Shown in pieces: positions 1 to 6,762 of a stretch of DNA of 22,554 bases. The stretch is taken from positions 1 to 22,554 of the forward strand of contig JAADDV010000133.1 in assembly GCA_013153795.1 (NCBI GenBank), read 5' to 3'. Each line of letters begins with the position of its first letter. The stretch's first letter is position 1. The translations under genes and the position numbers were made by a program. Source of the DNA: Aquificota bacterium (GTDB lineage: Bacteria > Aquificota > Aquificia > Aquificales > Hydrogenothermaceae). The notes under the pieces are model-generated. The model did not search any database and had not been told where the DNA came from. It saw nothing but the letters and a program-made list of their open reading frames with translations.

Positions 1-299
1 AAGAGATAGTGTCTGTCTTGAACCACAAAGAAAGTGAAATAAGAGCAAAAGCAGAAAGAGCTTTCTTAAAAACCCTGGAAGGAGGCTGTCAAGTTCCCCT
101 TGCAGGCTATGCTGAGATAACAGATGGGAAACTTAAAATAACAGGTTTTATATCAGACCTTGAAGGAAAAAGAGTTTTTAGAGATTCTCTTACTGGAAAT
201 TTAGAGGAAGCTGAAGAACTAGGGAAAAAACTTGCTGAAAAACTTCTAAAAGATGGAGCAAAAGAGGTTTTAGAAGAAATATATAGAGGTAGCTGTTAA
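1..299 (+). CDS. hemC: Porphobilinogen deaminase (hydroxymethylbilane synthase), C-terminal part
   Basis: This is the end of a gene that starts before the window; the reading frame is open from base 3 (Glu-Ile-Val-Ser...), so the GTG at 9 is an internal codon and not a start. The enzyme joins four porphobilinogens into hydroxymethylbilane in heme synthesis, in the cytosol. The visible part holds the family signature AERAFLKTLEGGCQVP; its cysteine carries the dipyrromethane cofactor by a thioether bond. It is followed by the small C-terminal domain (about 65 residues) that ends EIYRGSC. About 100 of the usual 300-310 residues lie in the window. The stop at 297-299 is 2-5 bases before the next start, so it is probably in one transcript with the glycosyltransferase and exporter downstream. 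Confidence 0.93.
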   Translation, partial: EIVSVLNHKESEIRAKAERAFLKTLEGGCQVPLAGYAEITDGKLKITGFISDLEGKRVFRDSLTGNLEEAEELGKKLAEKLLKDGAKEVLEEIYRGSC

Positions 300-304
300 A
301 GGTG

Positions 305-1669
305 ATGAACCTTTCTAAAGACAGATTTAAGTTTGCTTTTATTCTTACTGTTCTCGCTTTTTTTTCTCTTTTTCCAAATCTAAATCTATACGAGTTTAGA
401 GGAGAGGAGTCTTTAAGGGTTATTGTTGCTTATGAAATGTCCCATGGTGGAAATCTGCTTCAACCTACATTTTTAGGAGATTTGTATTTTAATAAACCTC
501 CTCTTTTTAACTGGTTTATTATTTTTTCTTCTTATATAATCCCCTGGTCTGAGCTAACAGCAAGAATTGTGACTATATTTTTTCTGTTTTTGACAGCTGT
601 TCTTATATACACTTTTACATATAAGCTAACACAGAATAGACTCCGCTCTATTTTTGCTTCTCTTATATATGTGACATTCATTGATATTCTTTTCTGGTAC
701 GGATACTTAGCTGAGATAGATGTAACACTGGCTTTCTTTATCTTTCTTATGTTTTATTTGATGTTTTTTGGATACAGAGAAAACAAACCTCTTTTTCTTA
801 TTTTTTCGGGAATCGTTGCTGGAGTTTCCTTCTTGCTAAAAGGTTTCCCTGCTTATGTCTTCTTTGGACTTTCTTATATTTCTTTTGTTTTATTTTATAA
901 AGAGTGGAAAAAAATATTCTCTCCATATATCTGGATAGCAGGCTTTATTGCTCTTTTTATTCCGTTTTTATGGATTTTAAATACAGCTGACCCTCAAAGA
1001 TATGTGCAGACTCTGTTTTTTGAAAGTATTGTAAGGGCAGAAGGCTCAAAAGATATAGGAAAGTTTTTATCTCATCTTGTTTCTTATCCTCTTTTAAACA
1101 TAAAGCAGCTTTTACCAGCAAGTTTGTTTGTTCTAACAGGTTTCTTCTTATATAGAAAAGAAAAAATCTTTATACCCTCTGAGATAAAGCTTCTGCTTTT
1201 TACAGCTTTTATAAACTATCTACCTTATCTTGTTTCTGCTGGAAGTAGAGGAAGATATGTCCTACCTCTTTTTCCTGTTATGGCTGTTGTTTTTTCTTAT
1301 ATCCTTTTTTCCTTTAACAGAGAAAAGATGCTAAAAATCTTTTTATACACAGCTGGATTTTTTATTTTTGTTCGTTTTCTATTTGGTTTTATAGGATTTC
1401 CTATTATGATGGAAAAAAAAGCTTCAAGGAAAAAGGCAGCCTATGATATTGCAAAAACTATAAATATAAAAGAAAAAATAGCTTTTGACTGTAGTCCTGA
1501 AAAATCTGTAGCTGTTTATCTTGATTTTATGAGAGGAGAGCCTCTAAAAAAATCAACATATACAAAAGACTGGAAATACCTTTTAACCTGTGAAAAAACA
1601 GATAAAGGAGTCCTTTTAAAAGAATACAATCTAAAGGGAAATATCCTCAGACTCTATAAAAGGAAGTAA
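305..1669 (+). CDS. GT-C glycosyltransferase, ArnT/PMT-like integral membrane protein
   Basis: A membrane protein of about 454 residues with some 10-11 hydrophobic segments. The N-terminal signature fits the ArnT/PMT_2 (GT83/GT39-like) family: after the first membrane span comes an acidic motif in the first periplasmic loop (FRGEES, near residue 33), then LYFNKPPLFNW near residues 60-70, matching the family pattern of an acidic pair followed by a K-P-P-L motif. These enzymes use polyprenyl-phosphate sugars as donors on the outer face of the inner membrane, for example to modify lipid A; the acceptor here cannot be told. The start is either the ATG at 305 or the adjoining GTG at 302; neither has well-spaced Shine-Dalgarno bases (AGAGGT at 285-290), so coupling to hemC termination is likely. 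The stop is directly followed by the ABC exporter, which suggests a shared envelope lipid role. Confidence 0.82.
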   Translation: MNLSKDRFKFAFILTVLAFFSLFPNLNLYEFRGEESLRVIVAYEMSHGGNLLQPTFLGDLYFNKPPLFNWFIIFSSYIIPWSELTARIVTIFFLFLTAVLIYTFTYKLTQNRLRSIFASLIYVTFIDILFWYGYLAEIDVTLAFFIFLMFYLMFFGYRENKPLFLIFSGIVAGVSFLLKGFPAYVFFGLSYISFVLFYKEWKKIFSPYIWIAGFIALFIPFLWILNTADPQRYVQTLFFESIVRAEGSKDIGKFLSHLVSYPLLNIKQLLPASLFVLTGFFLYRKEKIFIPSEIKLLLFTAFINYLPYLVSAGSRGRYVLPLFPVMAVVFSYILFSFNREKMLKIFLYTAGFFIFVRFLFGFIGFPIMMEKKASRKKAAYDIAKTINIKEKIAFDCSPEKSVAVYLDFMRGEPLKKSTYTKDWKYLLTCEKTDKGVLLKEYNLKGNILRLYKRK

Positions 1670-3379
1670 ATGGAAAAAGAAACTATAGTCTTTTTATACA
1701 GGCTTTTTAAAAAATACTGGCTTCTTATACTCCTTGCTCTTTTTGGCTCTATTTTAGAGTCTGGAGCTTTAGCTGGTGTTGCCTATATCATAAAAAATGT
1801 TATAGATGATGTTTTTATAGCAAAAGATTACCAAAGTCTTATTTTTGTTATTGCTGTTTTACTGATTCTTGCTACTGCTAAACAGATAGGTTTTTTTCTG
1901 AAAGATTTTATCTATCCCCTTGTTATATATAAAGGAGTAAAACAGCTAAGAGAAACCTTTTACAAAAAGCTTCTCAATAGTGAACCTTCTTTTATTCTAA
2001 GACAGCCAACAGGAGAAATAATAAGCCGTTTTACTAATGACCTTGAAAGATTTTCCCAGATAACATCAACAATTGGAACAAATGTAATAACTGAGACATT
2101 TACAGTTATTGGTATTATAGCTGTCCTTATATACAGAGACTGGAAGATGTTTCTTCTATTTCTTTTTGCTGTTCCTTTCTTGAGTGTTGCTCTTGGGTAT
2201 TTTGGGGAAAAAAGAAAAAAATACTCAAAAAAGCTTCAAGAAAGCCTTGCAGAATATACCCAGCACCTAAACCAGATTATCTCCGGATTTGAGGTTGTAA
2301 AGCTATTCAGTAAAGAGATTTTTTACAGAATTTTTAAGAAAATAAATGAAAACCTTTTCCAAAGGGAGAAAAAGAATAGACTCTATGAGACTCTTTATCT
2401 TTCTTCTGTTGAGATAATAGCCTATACAGCAACAGCAGGGATTATTTTCTATGGTGGCTCAAGGATAATAAAAGGCGAAATAACCCCAGGAGATTTTTTC
2501 TCTTTTTTAGGTGGCGTTCTTATCCTTGTAAACTCTCTTCAGATACTTCAGAGGGGCATTGTAAATCTAAAAGGTCTTTCTCCTGTGATAGACAGAATAA
2601 AGTTTATTTTAGAACTTCCTCAAGAAAAAGACGAAGGGATTTCTTTTGAAGGACTGAAGAGAGAAATAAGATATGAACATGTTTCTTTAAAAATTGGAGA
2701 AAATCAGATTTTAAAAGATATAAACCTTTCTATAAAAAAAGGAGAAAAAATAGGTATTATCGGTCTTACAGGCTCAGGAAAATCCACCCTTGTAAAAATT
2801 CTTCCAGCTCTTGTTAAAGAGTATGAAGGAAAGGTTTATTTAGACGAACATGAGCTTAAAGAATATTCTGTTTCTTCTTTAAGAAAACATATAGGAATGA
2901 TTTCTCAGGAAGTTTTTATATTTAACGATACCCTGAGAAACAACCTTCTTATAGCAAAACCTGATGCAACAGATGAAGAGCTAATAGAAGCCTTAAAAAA
3001 AGCAAAGGCAGACTTTGTTTTTAAACTAGAAAAAGGATTAGATACTGTTTTAGGAGAAAAAGGCTCTAGGCTTTCAGGTGGAGAAAGACAGAGAATAGCT
3101 ATAGCAAGGATATTTCTAAAAAATCCAGATATTCTCATTATTGATGAAGGAACTTCTGCTTTAGACGTTGAAACAGAAGAATATGTTATGGATGAGATAA
3201 AAAAATATTTTAGTGATAGAACTATTTTGATGATAACCCATAGACTTCAAATTTTAGATATTGCGGACAGAATTATTGTTATGGAAAAAGGAAAAATTGT
3301 TGAAGAAGGAAGAAAGGAAGACCTTCTTCAGAAAAAGGGTGTTTTTAGTCGCTTTTATTCTCTTTCTCAAAAATGTTAA
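1670..3379 (+). CDS. MsbA-like ABC exporter (fused membrane and ATPase domains)
   Basis: A 569-residue half-transporter with a six-span ABC membrane domain (about residues 15-310) and an ATPase domain (about 330-569). Visible motifs are Walker A GLTGSGKST (365-373), Q-loop Gln413, signature LSGGERQR (468-475), Walker B ILIIDE with catalytic Glu493, D-loop SALD and the switch histidine in THR (His524). All ATPase residues are intact, so it should be active as a homodimer. MsbA-type proteins flip lipid A or other lipids across the inner membrane. The pairing with an ArnT/PMT-like glycosyltransferase directly upstream (no bases between its stop and this ATG) supports a lipid or glycolipid substrate, but the substrate is an inference and a drug exporter cannot be excluded. 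Its 3' end overlaps the convergent iron-sulfur subunit gene by 4 bases. Confidence 0.88.
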   Translation: MEKETIVFLYRLFKKYWLLILLALFGSILESGALAGVAYIIKNVIDDVFIAKDYQSLIFVIAVLLILATAKQIGFFLKDFIYPLVIYKGVKQLRETFYKKLLNSEPSFILRQPTGEIISRFTNDLERFSQITSTIGTNVITETFTVIGIIAVLIYRDWKMFLLFLFAVPFLSVALGYFGEKRKKYSKKLQESLAEYTQHLNQIISGFEVVKLFSKEIFYRIFKKINENLFQREKKNRLYETLYLSSVEIIAYTATAGIIFYGGSRIIKGEITPGDFFSFLGGVLILVNSLQILQRGIVNLKGLSPVIDRIKFILELPQEKDEGISFEGLKREIRYEHVSLKIGENQILKDINLSIKKGEKIGIIGLTGSGKSTLVKILPALVKEYEGKVYLDEHELKEYSVSSLRKHIGMISQEVFIFNDTLRNNLLIAKPDATDEELIEALKKAKADFVFKLEKGLDTVLGEKGSRLSGGERQRIAIARIFLKNPDILIIDEGTSALDVETEEYVMDEIKKYFSDRTILMITHRLQILDIADRIIVMEKGKIVEEGRKEDLLQKKGVFSRFYSLSQKC

Positions 3380-4113
3380 AAACCAAATGGTGTAGAAAAA
3401 CCACCAAAGCCAAAGCCTTCTTCTTGCTGCTTTATAAGACCTTTTTGTTTACCATAAAACTCTATTTTCATAATGTCTTGTTCTACAGGGATTTCCTTAG
3501 GACATGAGAATGTGCAGTATTTACAGTGGACACAGCTTGTTATATGGTTTTTATCTGCTATGGCGATTCTTTCATCTTTAAGGGCATCATTTTTATCTTT
3601 CCAGAATCTATAAATTTTTACAAAGTTTATAGGTCCTCCAAACTTCTGGTCTGTTTGGAAAACAGGACACATAGAATAGCAAATACCACATAAAATACAG
3701 TCTGTCTCTTTATCGAACTCTTTTAGCTCCTCTGGATAAACAGGTTCAAAAGGTTCTTTAGGAACAAACCATGCCTTTGCTTCTTTCAGTTTATCTAAAA
3801 ATTCCTTCTGGTCTACTACAAGGTCTTTTATAACAGGAAGATTTGAAGCAGGTTCAATAAAAAGCTCTCCATTTTGGAGAACATCTTTTACTTTTGTTTT
3901 ACATGCAAGGTAGTGCTGCTCTCCTATTTTTACAGCACATGTTCCACATATTGCAGCTCTACACTGAACTCTAAAAGACAAGGAAGGGTCTTGATAGTCT
4001 TTTATATGCATCAAAACATCTAAAACTGTTGTTTTATCATCTATCTCTACTTCAAAAGAATCTATATACTCTTTCTCTCCATCAAATCTTTTGACTTTTA
4101 CCGGAATTTTCAT
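3376..4113 (-). CDS. Succinate dehydrogenase/fumarate reductase iron-sulfur subunit
   Basis: A 245-residue SdhB/FrdB homologue, which carries electrons between the flavoprotein subunit and quinone or another acceptor at the inner membrane. The N-terminal plant-type ferredoxin domain binds [2Fe-2S] through Cys51, 56, 59 and 71 (CRAAICGTC...C). The C-terminal domain has CILCGICYSMCP (139, 142, 145, 149) and CVHCKYCTFSCP (194, 197, 200, 204). In standard SdhB the second motif has Cys-x5-Cys-x3-CP and forms a [3Fe-4S] cluster; here an added Cys197 offers a fourth ligand, as described for Sulfolobus type-E enzymes. The C-terminus (residues 233-245) is Gly/Phe-rich. No flavoprotein or anchor subunit is adjacent, so the partner is elsewhere; thiol:fumarate reductase or heterodisulfide-type subunits are alternatives. 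In an Aquificales host it would fit the reductive TCA cycle. Confidence 0.88.
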   Translation of the reverse strand: MKIPVKVKRFDGEKEYIDSFEVEIDDKTTVLDVLMHIKDYQDPSLSFRVQCRAAICGTCAVKIGEQHYLACKTKVKDVLQNGELFIEPASNLPVIKDLVVDQKEFLDKLKEAKAWFVPKEPFEPVYPEELKEFDKETDCILCGICYSMCPVFQTDQKFGGPINFVKIYRFWKDKNDALKDERIAIADKNHITSCVHCKYCTFSCPKEIPVEQDIMKIEFYGKQKGLIKQQEEGFGFGGFSTPFGF

Positions 4114-4243
4114 TTTCTTTCCCTTATGATTGTTATTGTTTAGATTTTATGCAGTCTATTTTAGTATTTTTATAGCTAAAATCATACTTGTTGTTTCTGC
4201 TTATCAGTAATGTTTGTTAATAACAATAAATTGGAGAAAAAAT

Positions 4244-4732
4244 ATGAAAAGGCTGGCACTTTTGATAATGGTTTTCTTTGTTGTTTCTTCTATATCTTTT
4301 GCTAAAGGTTTAAGAGCCTATCCATTTCAGCTAGAAGATGAAAATGGGAAGATTGTTAAACTTGAGGAGCTAAAAGGAAATGTTGTTTTTCTTATCTTCT
4401 GGGCAACAACTTGTAGTGCTTGTAGAAAAGAACTACTAGAAATAAGCCTACTGATAGAGAAATACAAAGACAAACCTGTTAAATTTTTTGCTATTGTGAT
4501 AGATGAAAAAGATCCAGAAAAGATAAAAAAAATTAAAGATGAATGGGGTTTTTACATCCCTGTTCTCATTGGAGATAGCATTGTTAAATCAAAATATAGA
4601 ATTATAGGGACGCCTATTATCTACATTCTTAGAAAAGACCTAACAATTGGTAAAATACTTTATGGAAGCCGTTCATTAGAAAAACTTGAAAAGTATATAA
4701 ACAAATTTTTAGAGGAAAAAAGCCATGGTTGA
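4244..4732 (+). CDS. Secreted TlpA/ResA-type thioredoxin-fold protein
   Basis: A 162-residue thiol-disulfide oxidoreductase. I chose the ATG at 4244 over the upstream in-frame TTG at 4214 because GGAG at 4233-4236 is well spaced and the protein then begins with a clean signal peptide (MKRLALLIMVFFVVSSISFA-K). The thioredoxin fold shows FWATTCSAC with active-site Cys57 and Cys60 and the cis-proline loop IGTP (Pro124). TlpA/ResA proteins reduce apocytochrome c or other periplasmic disulfides. The last 8 bases overlap ccdA, so the two are translated together; CcdA would supply electrons from cytosolic thioredoxin. There is no cytochrome c biogenesis gene in the window, so the final target is unknown. 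Confidence 0.87.
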   Translation: MKRLALLIMVFFVVSSISFAKGLRAYPFQLEDENGKIVKLEELKGNVVFLIFWATTCSACRKELLEISLLIEKYKDKPVKFFAIVIDEKDPEKIKKIKDEWGFYIPVLIGDSIVKSKYRIIGTPIIYILRKDLTIGKILYGSRSLEKLEKYINKFLEEKSHG

Positions 4733-5576
4733 GAATGTTTCTGTCTGGGCTGCATTTTTAGCAGGGGTTATAGCATTTTTATCTCCCTGTGTTCTTCCGA
4801 TTATTCCTGGATATATAGCATATATATCAGGTGTAACAGTTAGCAGTGCATCAGAAGAGAAAAAATTTGACTGGAAAATCGTTTATACTGCTATTGCTTT
4901 TGTTATTGGATTTTCTATTGTTTTTACAGCTTTAGGGGCTGCTTCAACAGCAATAGGACAGCTTCTTCAAGAATATAAAGAGATTATCTCTAAAATCGCA
5001 GCTCTTCTTGTTATTCTTCTTGGTATTCACTTTACAGGTATTTTCCAGTCTGAAAAAGTAAAAACATGGCTTGCTGTTATTGCTGGAATATCTCTTGCTT
5101 TATATGGATATGGATACTTTACAACAAAAGAGATTTTTAATGACTTTTTCCTTCTTCTTGTTTTGACAGTTTTATTGTATGCATTTTATTATTCTGGAGC
5201 TTATAAAATCCTATATCAACAAAAAACAACAGAAGTAAAGAAAAAACCTCCTGGTATTATAGGCGCTTTTATTGTTGGAGTTGCTTTCGCTTTTGGGTGG
5301 ACGCCATGTATTGGACCTATTTTAGGGGCTATTCTTCTTTATGCTTCCCAGCAGGAAACTGTTATGCAGGGGATTGTTTTGCTGTTTGCCTTTTCTATGG
5401 GGCTTGGTATTCCATTTATAATCACAGCTTTTGCTATAAATCAGTTCTTTAGATTCTTCAACTTTATGAGAAAATATTTCCTTGTAATAGAGATAATAGG
5501 AGGTATTCTTTTAATCCTTGTAGGACTTCTTATATTAACTGGAAGTATGGAGAAGATAACTTATTTCTTTATGTGA
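4725..5576 (+). CDS. ccdA: CcdA/DsbD-like thiol-electron transporter, enlarged form
   Basis: An inner-membrane protein of 283 residues that passes reducing equivalents from cytosolic thioredoxin to periplasmic thiol proteins. The two redox cysteines lie in the typical settings FLSPCVLP (Cys22) and GWTPCIGP (Cys195), in the two inverted-repeat halves. CcdA proteins usually have 6 membrane spans in about 230-240 residues. Here the segment between the halves (about residues 108-170) is around 45 residues longer and carries two extra hydrophobic stretches, near 113-131 and 141-157, so about 8 spans are predicted. The ATG at 4725 follows GAGG (4712-4715) and sits inside the end of the TlpA-like gene, which is the probable partner. 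A palindrome downstream (5674-5695) may end transcription. Confidence 0.88.
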   Translation: MVENVSVWAAFLAGVIAFLSPCVLPIIPGYIAYISGVTVSSASEEKKFDWKIVYTAIAFVIGFSIVFTALGAASTAIGQLLQEYKEIISKIAALLVILLGIHFTGIFQSEKVKTWLAVIAGISLALYGYGYFTTKEIFNDFFLLLVLTVLLYAFYYSGAYKILYQQKTTEVKKKPPGIIGAFIVGVAFAFGWTPCIGPILGAILLYASQQETVMQGIVLLFAFSMGLGIPFIITAFAINQFFRFFNFMRKYFLVIEIIGGILLILVGLLILTGSMEKITYFFM

Positions 5577-5658
5577 AGAAAAAATTTTAAGAGCTGACAT
5601 AATAATGTAAAATAGTTTTACTGTTTTATTGTGGTTTTTGAAAAGAGAATAAGGAAAA

Positions 5659-5896
5659 AGCGAGCATTTTAGAAAATATGATTTATATCATATTTAATTT
5701 TTCCCAAAATTTTTGATAAAAGTGGACTAAAGTTCTTGTAAATTATTGATAAATAAAGAAAATTCAAATTATAAGATAATAACAAAGCGATATGGTTTGT
5801 GATGCATATAGAAAATTGGGAAATGCTTGAGCATCAAGCTTTAGAAGAAAATGAAAAGGTTTATTGCAAATTAATTGCATTTGCAAAATGCTCGCT
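5659..5896. repeat. 12-bp inverted repeat enclosing 214 bases
   Basis: AGCGAGCATTTT at 5659-5670 is repeated exactly in reverse complement as AAAATGCTCGCT at 5885-5896. The arms are far richer in GC than their surroundings. No target-site duplication is apparent outside the arms and no transposase is inside, so a MITE-like element is possible but unproven. Confidence 0.4.
5674..5695. repeat. Perfect palindrome AAATATGAT-TTAT-ATCATATTT
   Basis: The two 9-base arms match exactly around a 4-base loop. It lies about 100 bases after the ccdA stop and is followed by AATTTTT, so it could act as a weak terminator. An operator or a structured element in a CRISPR leader are alternatives. Confidence 0.55.
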
Positions 5897-5939
5897 GAAC
5901 ATATTAAATAAAAGCTCTTGCTCTTACCCGCCTTCTTGA
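5802..5939 (+). CDS. Possible small ORF (45 codons), doubtful
   Basis: The frame starts at an ATG at 5802 and gives a protein beginning MHIENWEMLEHQALEENEKV and ending CSYPPS, with a hydrophilic first half and three cysteines in the second. I do not recognise it. No Shine-Dalgarno sequence is visible before the ATG, and its 3' end runs into the first CRISPR-like repeat (stop TGA at 5937-5939 is part of TTGAGGG), which argues that the end of the frame is accidental. It may be a fragment of a former gene or noise. Confidence 0.2.
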   Translation: MHIENWEMLEHQALEENEKVYCKLIAFAKCSLNILNKSSCSYPPS

Positions 5940-6206
5940 GGGTATTGCGACCTTCTGAATGAAAGTGCTTTGTTTGAGTAAATTTCTATGAACTTGCTCT
6001 TACCCGCTTATGAAACTGGTCTAAATCCTTAACCAATTAAAGCTTTTATGTTGAACGTTTAATACTTTGATGTTTTGTAAACTTAATGTTTACCGTTAGT
6101 TTGGGCTTCATCCCAGTTTTTGAGGGTATTGCGACACACAGATTGAGCTATTAGAAGAGATGGATTTCTGATTTGCACTTACACGCTAGCTTGGGTTTTT
6201 TAGTTT
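5917..6206 (+). CRISPR. Degenerate, probably decayed CRISPR-like array (4 repeat traces)
   Basis: A 35-base unit at 5917-5951 starts CTTGCTCTTACCCGC and ends TTGAGGGTATTGCGAC, with an internal TACCC/GGGTA dyad and a 3' end resembling the ATTGAAAC end of many CRISPR repeats. The first 15 bases recur exactly at 5993-6007, the last 16 recur exactly at 6120-6135 (unit 6101-6135), and a copy matching at 22 of 35 positions lies at 6172-6206. The intervals are 41, 73 and 36 bases, of which two are of spacer size. Only half of each middle copy is conserved, so this looks like a dying array. No cas genes are near. A different family of dispersed repeats is the alternative. Confidence 0.45.
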
Positions 6207-6244
6207 TTGATAGGAAAAATTGATGTTTAAGATGTTCTAAAAAG

Positions 6245-6760
6245 TTAGCAGTAAGTTTTGGGTCTTGTTTTTAGAGCTTTTTTAAGAACTCTTCTAGCCT
6301 TTATTTTTTGAGGTTTTCTTCTTAATTCAAACTTTTCTTCAGAAACAAAAATATACTTTGGTATATAATACATAAGCCCTAAAACAGCTAATAAAACACT
6401 TACTCCTACATATTCACTTAAGCCAAAATGAGGAGCCTTAATAATAACTTCTCTTAAGATAGCAATAAGAGTAGTTTTTACAATCAAAGAAGTATCAACT
6501 CTTCTTTCTTTAAGATAAACTATCATAAGTCTAAATAACTCAGTGAGAATAAAAATATATAGAAACTTTGGAATTAAATCATAAAACTTTATGTGCTCTT
6601 TAAATAAAGAAGCTGCAATATCAAAAAGAGCAAATATACTAAGTATAAAAAGTAGAATTGTAAGAACAAAAATGATTATATCTTCTAAAAATTCTAAACT
6701 ATTTCCTAATTTATTATGGACTTTGTAAGGTTCTAAAAGAAATTTTAATTTATCCTTCAT
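6245..6760 (-). CDS. PsiE-family membrane protein
   Basis: A 171-residue inner-membrane protein with four hydrophobic segments (about residues 27-50, 62-83, 91-107 and 115-137) and a strongly basic C-terminal tail (about 140-171). The stretch ELFRLMIVYLKERRVDT (74-90) followed by a span containing LREVI matches the PsiE (phosphate-starvation-inducible E) family pattern. The biochemical function of that family is not known; the name comes from induction in E. coli, and I see no Pho box here. The ATG is 2 bases after the stop of the lytic transglycosylase gene and has no good ribosome binding site, so translation is probably coupled to it. Confidence 0.72.
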   Translation of the reverse strand: MKDKLKFLLEPYKVHNKLGNSLEFLEDIIIFVLTILLFILSIFALFDIAASLFKEHIKFYDLIPKFLYIFILTELFRLMIVYLKERRVDTSLIVKTTLIAILREVIIKAPHFGLSEYVGVSVLLAVLGLMYYIPKYIFVSEEKFELRRKPQKIKARRVLKKALKTRPKTYC

Positions 6761-6762
6761 TC

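Larger units (their letters stand above)
5577..6244. other. 668-base region without a recognisable gene, rich in repeats
   Basis: This lies between ccdA and the convergent psiE gene. It contains a small hairpin GTAAAA-TAG-TTTTAC (5607-5621), a perfect AT palindrome (5674-5695), a 12-bp inverted repeat (5659-5670/5885-5896), an open frame of 45 codons (5802-5939), four degenerate direct repeats of CRISPR type (5917-6206) and the hairpin GTAAAC-TTAAT-GTTTAC (6077-6093). I see no tRNA, rRNA or transposase. There is no clear rho-independent terminator for psiE at its end. Confidence 0.7.

Noticed and set aside
2905..3138. Open frame on the minus strand inside the ABC exporter gene.
   Set aside because: It lies fully within the well-supported ATPase domain and has no recognisable motif; a shadow frame.
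5642..5654. AAAGAGAATAAGG occurs here and again at 22251-22263, in both non-coding CRISPR-adjacent regions, each followed further on by GCATTTT and AGAAAATAT.
   Set aside because: Exact 13-base matches are expected many times by chance in an AT-rich window of this size, and the spacing to the next shared words differs (9 versus 47 bases). It is suggestive of related leaders but not enough to claim.
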